Origin: Pisaster brevispinus
Lineage: Eukaryota > Echinodermata > Asteroidea > Forcipulatida > Asteriidae
NCBI GenBank assembly: GCA_023634235.1
Contig: JAMKCF010000009.1
Span: forward strand, 3,472,001-3,536,000
Direction of reading: 5' to 3'
Length of the DNA: 64,000 nt
This document shows positions 12,311 to 24,471 of this stretch, in pieces. How positions within the stretch are numbered: the stretch's first letter is position 1; each line of letters starts with the position of its first letter. The notes under the pieces were generated by a model. It was not told the origin of the DNA. It was given only the letters and a program-made list of their open reading frames with translations, and ran no database searches. The position numbers were made by a program, and so were the translations under genes.

Positions 12311-13665
12311 AAACCTTTACTACTTTACTCTACTCATTACCCCAAAAAGTTTCCTTGTGGTGACAAAAACGTGCATCGGTATTGAACAGCAACAGTTGCA
12401 CAATTTGAAAAGTTGTGTACACTTTATTGCCTGGTCTTTACCCTAATGTGCTGTAAAATGCGCTGAGCGTACAGGTAACTACGTAACATCGTTTTGGCAA
12501 GGATGCCGAACTGTCAAAATCTACCCGGGTTTTCACCCACACAGTGCAATTTAATTGATACAGAAATTACAACCCCCTTTTCCCCTCAACATGTATCTAC
12601 ACATAAACTGTTTCTTCAAGAGATAATCAGTCATTATTTCATTTGGTAGGTCATGTTATCAATAGTCACGCACGAGGCGACCATAGAATTGTTAACTTCA
12701 GTATATTGTACAATCTGTACCACGTCTGTGTTCGTTATCACAATCGGTGGGAACAGAAACAAGAAAAACACCTTTTTATGGTAGCAATGGTATCAGTAAA
12801 ACAATTAAAACATGGTATCAGTTAAATAGTTAAAACATTTGTTGCGAAACAGCAATCAAATGTAGGTCACTTTATACAATTTATAATGGAGTTAGGTTCT
12901 TGTTCATTACGCGCATGTCCTAGTTATAGAGGCATCGATAAAATCCAATATTATTCAACCCCTTTAACTATAGCAATTGGGAAGGGGTTAACCCACGCAA
13001 AACCGTAACTAGCCCTCAAGTGTTCAAAATTGTCTGTCTGTTACAAGCGAAGCAAATTATGGTTAACTGTCTCCCGCAAAGACACAAGCATTTTGACCGG
13101 CCAGGCCGAGTCCAGACAGTATGGACCAAAAGGCGAAAGGGGGGCGAAGTGTTCAGCTAACCAGGAGATGTTCGTTGATGTCAGGTCCTTTACAATGGCC
13201 GTCAAGTTGGCCTTTTCACATGTGAATTTAAAAAACATTTCTTCACAACAAACTAGCATGTTTACAAACTGTCCGTCTACAGTAGTTGAATTACGCCGAA
13301 GTTTAATATAAGGTTTCTAATGTAAGGTACCACCAACATCTTCATTCTTATTTGCATACTGATATTGTCCCCACGTGATGACTACTTCTCAAGAAACGAT
13401 TTATCCCAAGTTCAAAAAAAATCATAGGCTGTTGATGGAGTTAAAGTGAAAACCCTATGCTGAGTGGATGACGTACAGCTCTTTGTATTTTATTATTGCT
13501 GTAGAAATTACAGCGCAGTGAGTTAAAAAAAAATTTTTACAACCGGCCTAAAACTATAATGTTATTGTGTACATGTACCAGCATCGTTCCTGTTATTTGT
13601 TGATTACATATATTAATTGATGACGTATTGCATAGACAAGAGTTTCACAACAAATAGATAACAGA

Positions 13666-13722
13666 TATAAAAGAGGCTGGCATGGTTTTTTGTAATCACT
13701 TTCGGGGTATATCATTGACTGG
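13666..13722 (+). promoter_or_regulatory. TATA box and presumed non-coding first exon of protease gene 2
   Basis: TATAAAAG lies at 13666-13673, and a consensus donor (CTGG|GTAAGT) begins at 13723. This would give a leader exon of about 25-30 nt spliced to an acceptor near 14772 (CGCATAG), shortly before the ATG at 14794. The layout matches gene 1. Confidence 0.45.
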
Positions 13723-13870
13723 GTAAGTCACCGTTTAAAACCTTCTTTTGAGTTCTTTTATAGCTGTTGAATGATCTACTCATCTCGAAATTATTTCAGA
13801 ACATAGAATTAGCTGTTGCAAACTGCTTACAAACCAAAATGACATTTGGTACGAATGTAAAAATGTGTAA

Positions 13871-13980
13871 GTTGCCTTACGTTTCGACCCTACAGCAGAG
13901 TCTTTCTCGAAGGCTACAAATAATTTGTTGCTATTTAGCCTTCGTGAAAGACTCTGCTAGGGTAGACAAGTTAAGGCCAC
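13871..13980. mobile_element. Foldback element (hairpin) in the presumed leader intron of gene 2
   Basis: Two arms of about 45 nt, centred on AGCAGAGTCTTTCTCGAAGG and its complement CCTTCGTGAAAGACTCTGCT, pair with few mismatches around a loop of about 18 nt. It is a typical short foldback MITE. Confidence 0.75.
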
Positions 13981-14793
13981 TAACTAAATTTTGATTGATT
14001 TTTTTTTTACAAACATTTTGTAGGATTGTTGGTGTGTTTGTAGTTTACAAAAGATAATCATAATAATAATGGTTATACATGCAAAGAGATCACTGCAAGA
14101 GATATTATACCAAACTAAAGGCTGTCTTTGTCGATCATGCATCAATTTCAATTAGGTCATGATAATGTCGTCGTACATTCTTTTTAATCATGCGGTTTCA
14201 GAGTAATCAACCTTTATGTGGTATTCAGAATATATGGTGGTCACATTTTTTTAAAATTAGAGGTTTAAAAGGTTAGGAAGTTTGTGATTAGGTTTAACCG
14301 TAATAGAAATGAGTTTTGATGGAGGATTTGTTTCTTACATTATCATTAATAAATTACAATTACAACAGGTTAAGGTTTCGATTGACAACAATTCATTTAT
14401 TTTACTGACCGTAACCATTCACTGGGTAGCGTTGTCTAAAGTGCACTTTGTTATGAATCGCACTATTGAATACGATCTGGTTCAGAAACTAGACAACCGA
14501 TGACGGGCTTTGTGAAATAAGCCGTCAATTTAGGATTCCAATCCGCAAGTGAACAGTGATCACATGAACGCTGGCTGCACAGTGTTCCTTATGTGCTGAT
14601 ATTATTAATCCATTCAATATTTCTGGGTTTGAATTATGATGAAATTTTAAATTATTTTTGATTTGAAATAAATTTACCTGAAGAATTTTTTTCCACAAAA
14701 TCCCTTTCTTAAAATCACTTCTTTCATGCTCGGTTCTTTATTGTGAATCCCATAGTTTGACTTCTCGCATAGTAATCAGCATTTTACTCTACG

Positions 14794-15563
14794 ATGAAGC
14801 TTCTGCTGTTGTGTATATGTGTTGCCGTGGTCCAGGGCTCGATAGCCCCACTCCGTATGGCAAAGACGAGAGGAATACCAAATAGCTTCCTTGTCACAAT
14901 TAAGGTGAGACAGAAATTATTTTGTGCAAAAGACAATCCCACATACTGTACAACTCGCCTGCACTATTGAAAGAAAACAATCACAAGAAAATCTCAGCTC
15001 TCACTTGGTGCCTAGTTCATGATCAGTGACCAGCCGAGTTAGCCTATCTAACCTATTAGCTAACCCACAAAAGCTCAATAAGCCTGAAAAAAAACTTGGA
15101 CGCGACACTTCACCGAAGCTCGAAGACGGTGTCAACGGTATGCACACGCTCAGCGGTTATTTACGCGTGTGATATTATGGGTGCCAAACTATTATCGTAA
15201 ATTTAAAAAGCAAATCTGGACGGTTTAAACTTGTATTCTTTACGCAAGCCGACGGATAATTCATCGCAAAAAAATGCAATTGTACACTTTGTATGCTTTG
15301 TCAGTCATTGTTCCATTTTTTACGTTGACATTTTGAAACTGCAGGATGCGTCTCTGGTGGACCAAGTGGCCAAAGAAATCGAGGACTCCTTCTTCAAGTT
15401 GAGAACCCCGATTGGTAAAATGAAAAAGTTCCGTCTAGCCTTACCTGCTGTTACTCTTCGTATCCCACCACATCTTGTCAATCTCGTAAGGCAATCCAGA
15501 TAGGTGTAAAAGGACTACTGTTTTTGTTTTGTTATGTTAATAGTCCCTCTTCCAACTAGAATA

Positions 15564-15608
<45 letters not shown>

Positions 15609-15656
15609 AGCGGCAGCGGCAGCGGCAGCGGCAGCGGCAGCGGCAGCGGCAGCGGC

Positions 15657-15724
<68 letters not shown>

Positions 15725-18700
15725 CAACAACAACAACACCAACAACAGCTGCAGCGACATGAACGACAACGGCAGCAGCAGCATCAACAGCAACAAGAAC
15801 CTCAAACTTACAACAATTTTTACTTCGTTATAGGCTATTAAATTATGTCACATTAATTTCCGTTTCTTTGTTTTATTAAGGAATAATGTACCTTGCAGAG
15901 GAATTATTGTTCCCGTCATCAATATTTGGTGTAAAGACATCACACAATCAAGCTCTATCAGTGGAATGAAAAAAAATGCCTGTATTTCCAGAGAAGTTAT
16001 GCTCGCTCATACCGGGCTTCTGTACGAATCAAAAATAAGCAACGCTGATTTCTATGGTCCTCGACTTTGAAAAATTTGTTCACGAACATGATTGCTCTGA
16101 AGGACTGGTATGAACTTCATAACCAGTGAGCTATAAGATCGAATCGTTTTTCATAAACATAATTGTCTGTCTTTAACATGTTGAACAATTTCCTATCTGA
16201 TAGATCCGCTCCATCGACGGTGTCAAATCCATAGACCAAAACCTGCTTGGATGGACAGGTGCAATGGTAACTCAGGATCACCCAACATGGGGTATCGATC
16301 GCATAGACTCACGAACTGAAGGTGTCAACAGCCAATACACATACGATGATACAAGTAAGACGTACAGTTGTTACTTCCTTTTGTACGTGTAGAAAACAAA
16401 ACTATGGTAGAACAAGAACAGGTTATAGGTGCATTTACGAAAAAGGGAAGATATTTGGCATTAAAATGAACTTTGACCCAATGGCACTCCGAACTAATAC
16501 TTAAAATACAGGATAATTAAGTAGGCATATACTACCTGGATCTCACACAAACGTGTCAATGTTCACAAACATACCCGCGCGTAAATGGCAAACGTGTGAC
16601 GTCAGTGCTAGGGTTATCATTGCGAAACAATCCTGCTCTGTATAACGTCATTCCACTGTAAGACACGCTATTTCACAGAAACTTGCTCCAGCCAATGTAC
16701 GGACCCAAATATGCATGATCTTCTTCTTTGTTTTCATTGAGGATTTATATATATGAACAACAAAATTGAACGCTTCTGTATAGGCCTAAACGAATGTCTT
16801 TCAAAAGTTAATTGGGGTTTGGGGTTTGGTTTTGTAAAATTAAACACAAAATGATTGCCAGCTTTGGAGCCACGGTGTGGCAGGAGATTCTGTCCCCCAG
16901 AGTTGCTGCCCCCCATACGGTTAACTGTGTACAAACATCTTCTGATAGTGCCCACTTTTGAATCATCCTCCTTCAGCCCATGTTAATGTTCCATATGGGG
17001 GGGGGACCACAAAATCTCCGAGGAACAGATTTCCCTACGTCACCGGAAATAGCGAAAACTTTGCACGAGCAGCAGATAAACTGTATGACGTATTGACAAA
17101 CCGTAATTTTTGTAATGGAGTACATTCAAAGTTACTTAACAGTGAACACCAATTCGAATGTTTGCTTTATTACAGAGATCGGTGACGGTGTAAGTATATA
17201 TTTCTTGGACACCGGTGTTCAGATTGACCACAACGAGTTCCAAGGGAGAGCCCAAGTCATTTACGGAAAAGAAGACGACCAGGGTCACGGTACACACTGT
17301 GCTGGAACGGCAGCTGGGCATGGCTACGGGATAGCACGCAAAGCGAACGTGTTTAGTGCGAGGGTTTGTGAGCCAACGGGTTGTGCTACCAATGACTTCA
17401 TCGAGGGTACAGTATTCAGTTCTCGTTGTTATCCCCGCTAAAAGGCTAAGTATACCTTTGGTATGGGGGGAACCGTTTGATAGTTTTTATCCCAATACAA
17501 ATGTAGATTATATACAATAAAACTAACCTGTGAAAATTTCATTTCAAAAGGTGGTCGCGTTTTTGAGATATTGCCAAAAAACCGGAGCGAATATGTCCAC
17601 GCAGGAAGAACAATCCCTAATAGGAATACACAATCTGAGAAACGTTTCTGACAGTAACGCTTCTCAGATTCAGCTTTTGAGGCATAACAGCATTTTTTTA
17701 AATAACCACATTACTTCGAAGTAAAATGTTTCTCAAAATGCTAGATACTATCGAAAGTTGCTGAAGGCTTCTAACCAATAAGTTTGTATTGCCATTAACT
17801 TTAAGAGTGATTACCAAACGTATACATTCCCTTTGAGGGACACGTTGTCTGATATAGACTGGGCGCATTGGGCTACAAACATCGGCTGCTATGAAAAGAA
17901 TACGGTTGGAAAGATGTTTCACAAGCAGAAAATAATGAGGCACACAGATGTGACTCGAAATTGTGTGGTTTTTATAAATATAATTTTTGTTTACAATTAT
18001 TTGTTATATAACTTATAACATGTGGAGTCAAAAATTTGGTTCTACAAAATGGCGGACCGTGTAAGTTCACGAAGTAAAAGGAAAACCACACAATTTTGAG
18101 GCATTTGTTTGTGTGGATCATTATGTCCTAATCTCCTAATGTTTTTGTACCATATCCGTTTCATAACAAAAGCTTTGTATAGCCCAAATCGCCCAATCCA
18201 AGGCAACGTGTCCTTAAAATGTAACGCATACATATTTCAGTCCCAATTATACACTTAGATATTACAGATATTACTAGATACAAGTACCAGGTATCCAGGG
18301 AAATGGTTCTGCCTGAATATTGTGCGAGGAGATCTCACATAACCCGAAATCGATTTTCGAAGTAAAAATAAAACCTTACCACAAATTAACATTCATTTGT
18401 TTTTTCATACTTTATTATGAAAACGCAACAGACGTATATTATTCGACTAAAAGGTGACTTTACATTGCGATGAATCGTGGACAATGAATTCCACGGTGAA
18501 CTCTCCGAGGCAAACGCCTTGTGGCCATAAAGTGTGGCACACTATGAATCATCCGAGTTGCGCAGAACCAAGGCATTTCTAAAATTTGTCCGTGCATCTT
18601 TGATATGAGAACAAGACGCTGACATTTTCCAAGCAACCGAATCGTTGGTTTTTGCCCACATTGGGGGACCTTTGGGACTTTATAGGTGGCAGCAGACTTA

Positions 18701-20599
18701 CCAGGCAAATCAATTTTTCTCGGTAATGTGGGCATGCTCAAGAATACGTAAACAATGGTAATTTACCTGGTAAGTCTGCTGCCACCTAGCGTTCCAAAGC
18801 CTCCTACTTGATGGATGGGCAACATGGCGGGGGGTGGGGTGAGTGGGGCGAAGTCATCCGATCTTTAATTTCTTGATTGAAATTAATTATGTAAATTCTC
18901 CAATACAGGTGCTGAAGCTATCATAAAGCATGCCAATGGAAATCCAGGGGTGGTGTCAATCTCGCTGGTATTTCCTGCCTGGACAGGTATCGACGACGCT
19001 ACGCAGAGTCTATTGGATCGTGGATTGACTGTGTCCGTTTGCGCGGGAAACGATAACTGGCTCGCGTGTGACTACTCACCCCAGCGGGTCGATGGGGTAA
19101 GCTTTTATGTAGTCTCCTTCCAAGTCGTAGCGTCAATAATGAAACTTCTTCACATACAAATCAACGTATTAGCTGTCTGTCTTTTGTACTTTTACTTGAT
19201 GGTATTTTATTTGTTATTTGTTGCAGGTCATCACCGTTGCAGCTTCCGACAACGACGACAGAAGAGCCGTTTTTTCCAACTACGGCACGTGTGTTGATAT
19301 CTTTGCACCTGGTGTAGATATCGTGAGTGCTGGCTACAGTGACTCCAGCAACCACTTTGTATCTTCAATGTCTGGTACTTCCATGGCGTGTCCCCATGTT
19401 TCGGGTATTTATTTCTCTTCGTTTTGGTGAATTATTACAGCTCATAGTATGCATGGGCATTTAGAGGGTTAGACGGGCAAGTTGCTATCTTCCCTGCCTG
19501 GATCACTGCACAAACTATGCCTCGAGCTTGGAGTCTCGTGTTTGGATTAGGTTTGTGTGTGTGTTTGTCCACATGATTGAGTGGGTTTTCCCATCCTACG
19601 GGTTATAAGGAGCCAGTGGTTTCATTACCAGAAATATTTATATTCCAAACGACGGAAACATTGGAATGGGAAACTGTTTCTTCTAAAGTACAAAGCGGTT
19701 ACACTGCAAAAACTAGGTGTTATAATTGACACCACGGGTGTTGTCACGTGTAGATACCGAAGAGAGAATCAAAATTAACATCATTAGTGTTATTTTAACA
19801 CCCTTTGGTGTACATTTTGATTCTTGTTTGTGTCTTATATATGCGACAACACCCATGGTATCAATTTTAACACCCCGCGGTTTTTTTGTTGTGGATGGAA
19901 AAACTTGACAATGCACAGAAAATATTAAGATCATGCCAAAAACGAAAGCACTTGAACAGGAATATCTTCATGCACCATCAACGAATATGGAACAGTACCA
20001 AATGTTCCAAATATTGTCAAATCATAAAATAACTGTGGTGGTTTAAAAACAACATAAAATATTAGCCAGTGACGTCAATTATGATTGTACTCGCAACTTT
20101 GCCCTTTATACAGTACCAAACTTTGATATTTCGATTTTCATGTCAAAGTTTCAAGACTTAACCGAAACCAGACACTAATGACCAAAAGTAACTTCAGCAT
20201 TGGGGGAAAGGGTGAAAGCTTTACAATACTTATTTTTGTATCATTCCCAAACCAAACTGCTTGATTGACACATTGATTATTTTTTCTTTACGCAATCTAG
20301 GTGTCGCTGCACAGTACATTGGTGTCAACAGATCTATGACTAACAAACAAATCAAGGCAAAATTACTGGCAGATGCAACACCTAAGGTCATCAGAGACTC
20401 AAAGAGTGATAACCTGTTTCTCTATAATGGCGCGGTGAGTAAAAAAAATACCTCACTTCAAAGAGGGTTTAATTTACCAACATTATTTGACCGTCACATT
20501 AATGTTTCCATTCCAAGTTTGACAGTAAAGTTTTAATATTATGAGGATTGAGTTCAATTGACTTTTCCCCCAATGTTGTTTTCTTCTGTGCAGGTGTAA
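14794..20599 (+). CDS. Secreted proteinase K-like subtilase, array gene 2 (8 exons)
   Basis: Predicted secreted S8A endopeptidase precursor of 379 aa. Exons: 14794-14904, 15345-15485, 16204-16354, 17176-17406, 18909-19096, 19227-19404, 20301-20434 and 20594-20599. Intron phases are identical to gene 1, and exon 3 is 6 nt longer. The signal peptide is [15 protein letters not shown], followed by an I9-type propeptide (exons 2-3), then [11 protein letters not shown] near the mature N-terminus. The triad is Asp146 (FLDTG), His172 (GHGTHCAG) and Ser326 (GTSMACPH), with oxyanion Asn259. The residue two before the oxyanion Gly-Asn is Cys (VSVCAGN) where the paralogues have Ala, which puts an extra thiol near the substrate cleft. 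The last exon supplies only GTG TAA. Intron 2 carries a long compound trinucleotide repeat, and introns 4 and 6 carry MITEs. The gene is the most diverged of the four in the propeptide. Confidence 0.88.
15563..15740. repeat. Compound trinucleotide microsatellite (GGC, GGCAGC, AGC, AAC)
   Basis: Successive blocks of (GGC)n, (AGCGGC)n, (AGC)n and (AAC)n run together for about 180 bp in intron 2 of gene 2. The polyserine/polyglycine and polyleucine frames on the two strands are by-products of this repeat, not genes. Confidence 0.95.
17818..18232. repeat. Long imperfect inverted repeat in intron 4 of gene 2
   Basis: The left arm (about 17818-17980: GGGACACGTTGTCTG...AAATTGTGTGGTTTTT) matches the reverse complement of the right arm (about 18042-18232: AAAACCACACAATTTTGAGG...GGCAACGTGTCC). 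Arms are over 150 bp with scattered mismatches around a spacer of about 60 bp. It is probably a foldback transposon or two opposed copies of one repeat. Confidence 0.65.
18684..18787. mobile_element. MITE, family C (AGGTGGCAGCAGACTTACC termini)
   Basis: Near-perfect terminal inverted repeats of about 25 bp (AGGTGGCAGCAGACTTACCA / TGGTAAGTCTGCTGCCACCT) bound a 104-bp element in intron 4 of gene 2. A second copy lies at 48717-48816. Confidence 0.85.
19702..19892. mobile_element. MITE, family E, in intron 6 of gene 2
   Basis: The left end CACTGCAAAAACTAGGTGTT and following GACACCACGGGTGTTGTC are mirrored by GACAACACCCATGGTATC and a GGTTTTTTTGTTGTG end. The interior is also self-complementary in part. 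It is related to 8452-8536. Confidence 0.7.
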
Positions 20600-22611
20600 A
20601 CACTCAAGAGAAACAGCGGATGACTTCACATCACGACGACCATAAATACAACTATTTACTCAAAAATTATTCTTCGAAATGTGACAAGTTGATGATAAAG
20701 ATCCCAAACCAATTCTAGATCTACGAAACTGAATTTAAGTCACAGACTATAATGTGTGTCCAGGATCACTTTGCGGTCAACAACTCCCTGTGTTGTGAAA
20801 CTTCAATATTGGGCGGGGTATTTCTGGTAGATTTTTACAACATCCATTCACTCAGTTTACAATTCGGAAGCCACTCCCCTTCCCTCCTCAATACCGCTAT
20901 GACATAATTCCATATAGCACTGCTTTGCAGAAAATGCTGATTTTCAAATTTCCCGCTAAGCAAAAATGTATAAACATCTATACAGTCAGACCAACACATG
21001 ACATCGTATGTTTGTGCGTTAACCCTTTTTGCTTGGCAAAATGTATCTGTGCTAAGCACAACATTGTTTGGCAAAGAACCTCTACAAAAATAGACTACGA
21101 TAAGTGCATTTAAATTAAATTTGCAGTATATACTCATTTGTTGAAATTGATCACCCGTTCACAATTATGTCACATTATGTCACATAATGACCCATTATAT
21201 AACCATATCGCAGTCGTTTTACTCTGTTTATTTTCTTCAAAGTTCGGACAAGAATATGCAAGAACAAAAAGTGTCTCGTCTGGTCACTTTTACGCATCTG
21301 AATTATCATTGCTGTAAACAGGATTTCCCCCAAAATGACGGGCGTGGTAAAATTCTTTGTATTTATTGTCAGAGTCTTGAAGCCAAAAACCGAGTACTTA
21401 ATTTAATAAATGCGATTAGGACTATTTACGTGAGAGGAGAATATTAGCCAGGTGAAGAAATTAGGCCTATGAGAAAAAGAAAGAAAACAAACCACACAAA
21501 ATGTCATGTGTTGACATAATGAGTTGATATACCTGACTGTAACCAGCCTTTGCCCTAAACTACGAACAATAAACAACATATGAAGTAAATAAAATCACGC
21601 GTTTAATTTGGTGTTTTATTTGGTGTTTCGTTGTGTCAGTTTTAAGTTTGTATAAATTCAGGAACAAAAATGGTGGGTCCAAACACAACACTTAACAGCT
21701 GTGGGGAGGGGGGAACTTTTGATCATTCCTTGAAGACAATTCGCCTTTAAAGGTAGGGACGTGTAGATTGGGTTTTGTCAACATAATGCTGATTTATACG
21801 CAAAATTAACAAAGATTCAAAGGTTAGAGAAAGATTCAATAACGTGAAAGTTTCGGCTGAATTACAGTGTCTACATGTACTTGTACATGAACTTGTACTT
21901 GCTGATGAAGCAAAAAAACAACTGTCAGGGTATTTTCACAAGAACGTCGAATCCATCCACGTTTAGCGAAGTGACAGTGGGTACCAACCGCATCTTTTAC
22001 CACAGCTTTCGAGAACGGGCACCAGCCCTCAGAAATCTGAGAAACAGTTCATGCATGAATTCTTTTTCATATTCAAATGTTTTGGGGATGGTGTATTTAC
22101 AAATGTATATGACCCTACCTGTATATCCTGAACCAACCGTCACCTTATTCCCTGAATACAAATAATTAGTTAAGTGCACAACACTTGCTACGGTAACCAG
22201 ACTACGTTTGTATGTTCGCACAGGCAACACAGTCTTTCAAAAAAAGTAATGTAACGTTACATTTGATAAAATATGCTAATTGTATTTATTTTCAGACTAT
22301 TGATCCATTTCACAAGCCGTCATCACAAGATATACCTTGTAATTTTGTGGAGTCAGTTTATCTCTGTGTTACTCTGCGGTTAGAACTTTGGGCGACACGA
22401 CCGAGTCAGACACGCACCGTGTCTTGACTTGCAGTTTGACTCACAAAATGGCAGACCATGGACAGACAGTAGCCGCGTGGGTGACGTCAGTGGACGGAGT
22501 CAATAGGTCATGCACCCCACCCCACCTCCGATGCATCCAGAGACGTAATACTGTGTTGTGGTTATGAAAGAGACAGCTGTCGTTCATATCAACTGTGAAT
22601 AAGAAGGGTTG

Positions 22612-22633
22612 GTTTATATATATATATATATAA
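22612..22633. repeat. (TA)n microsatellite
   Basis: About ten TA dinucleotides. Confidence 0.85.
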
Positions 22634-23948
22634 ATAAGATCGCAGAGCACAAAAAATACTTCCACAGCAAACACGTGTAACCAGCCACCCTCCCCCCCCA
22701 AAAAAAAACAACAACAACAACATCAACAACAACCCCAAGCTGGTGCCCTGCCAATTCTTTGAGCAGTGTTTTCTATTTAGCAGCTTCGTGAAATTTGGAC
22801 CTCGTCACGAGGGTACCAAATACAAAACATGCAATGATTAATACAGTTTGGAAAACAGAATGGTGAAGGTCAAGAGATAAAGGGTGAGGTGACTTGATGC
22901 TTAGTTCAAAGGCGCCTTAAATTGCCTATCGTTTTTACACAGCCTGATAATGTAAACAAATATATATAATAATAAAAAATAAATAACAAATAATTCAAGG
23001 GGTAAAGAATATGAGTTTGGTTTTATGTCTTGTACGTATCTCGGTGATTTCTGAGCTTGTTGGTTTAAGATGTAAACATAGGGCAAGTTCGGTTGGCTGA
23101 CTAGAGTCGACTAGACTTAACCATCGTCGTTCTGTAGATGTCGCTTGAACGCTGCATGGTTGAGCTAGATACTCCAACTGGATCGACCTAGCTCCGGAGC
23201 ACTATTCCTCTAGACAACTAACGAAGTTACGTCACTTTGGCGTCAAGATGGCGTTTTGGTTAGGTGATCAAGAAAAAAGTTGGTTTAACGACAAAGGGTA
23301 GGTTTTTGCCAATGAAATAAGTCAATCTAAAACCGATAAGTACTATTGCACTATATTATACGAGCATTTTTTTTATGGGCCAATACATCCCCCCCCCCTT
23401 CGATAAGTAGTCGCTATCTTGGTTGTCTTTTTTGACGAATCACACGACTAATTGCGTTCGAGTGAAACACAGACCAAGCATGCGTGATTCAAACGGTAAA
23501 CTGACTAAAGGTCAACACTAGAACTTGTTCATAGCAGGACCATGACGATACGTAAAAGCACACGGAGAAGGAATAAAATAAAATAGCTAGCACATAATTT
23601 AGTTGTGGGGGTAAAACAAATTAATTTCAAACCTATCATTTTCGATATTAAAACGCAAGTTATATACAGCCAACCATCAAATTCGATGTTGCTCACTTAA
23701 TGTGTTAAATAAAAACCCACTTGTGTTTGTATTTGGACTGCAGCAGTTGGAATGAACCATGGTGATGTGGTGTTTTTAAACAGCTACTTAAGCAAAGCTT
23801 GTTTAACCAAAAAATGTGGCCCCAACTTCAAGGTTTTCAAAACTAGAAACACTTCTGCCGTTGATGGTGTGCGTCAAAATGACAATATTTTGACGTAATG
23901 TGTGGGGTGTTCCTTTTGTTATACCTCTATGCTGCACCAAAGCGGCTA

Positions 23949-24130
23949 TAGACCCCTTGCACAACGTGCGGCTCACTTACACGCGCCTATCCTGTCCGCC
24001 ATTTTAGTCAAAATCGTGCACTAACACGTTTACACAAGATTTGACTCCCAAATGGATGGAAATGGTAGACGCGCTTTTAGCCTCGGGGATGGCGCTTTTT
24101 GAGAGTGTGACGTCATATGTAAGGGGTCTA
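23949..24130. mobile_element. MITE, family B (TAGACCCCTTGC termini)
   Basis: Begins TAGACCCCTTGCACAACGTG and ends with GACGTCATATGTAAGGGGTCTA, so the termini are inverted repeats. It shares these ends and the internal TTTTTGAGAGTGTGACGTCA with the copy at 51526-51690; a third, more diverged copy lies at 52013-52170. Confidence 0.75.
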
Positions 24131-24471
24131 TGCAAAACGGAGCTTCTACATATGACATAACAAGAGTGATGACGTACAGGGCTTTTCGCGAATCTTTCTG
24201 GAAAGCACCGGAGAAAGGTTTCAAAATGATTGTTTTTTTACACAACTAAAATGGGTTTAATCTCATGTGAACTCAATTTCCTTATTGATTGAAATCATTT
24301 TAAATGAATTTCAGCAAAGATCACTTGTTCCCGTTTTCGCTCAAGTAGATCTTTAATAGTAGGCTACGTTATTTTTTCAAATGGATGTGGGTTTTTTCTC
24401 TTGATATTCGGTACTGGAATGGAGGAAGTTATATTTGTTTCAATTTGTATCAGTGTCGCAGTCAAGTACTT

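Larger units (their letters stand above)
8972..13665. other. Intergenic region between protease genes 1 and 2
   Basis: No exon with family signature or consistent splice sites was found on either strand. The region holds dispersed repeat D (9275-9500), SINE-like pieces near 10985 and 12225, and a poly-G run at about 10809-10820. No canonical AATAAA lies close behind the stop of gene 1. Confidence 0.5.

Noticed and set aside
15515..15833. Polyleucine and polyserine/polyglycine open frames on the two strands
   Set aside because: They are translations of the compound trinucleotide repeat in an intron of protease gene 2.
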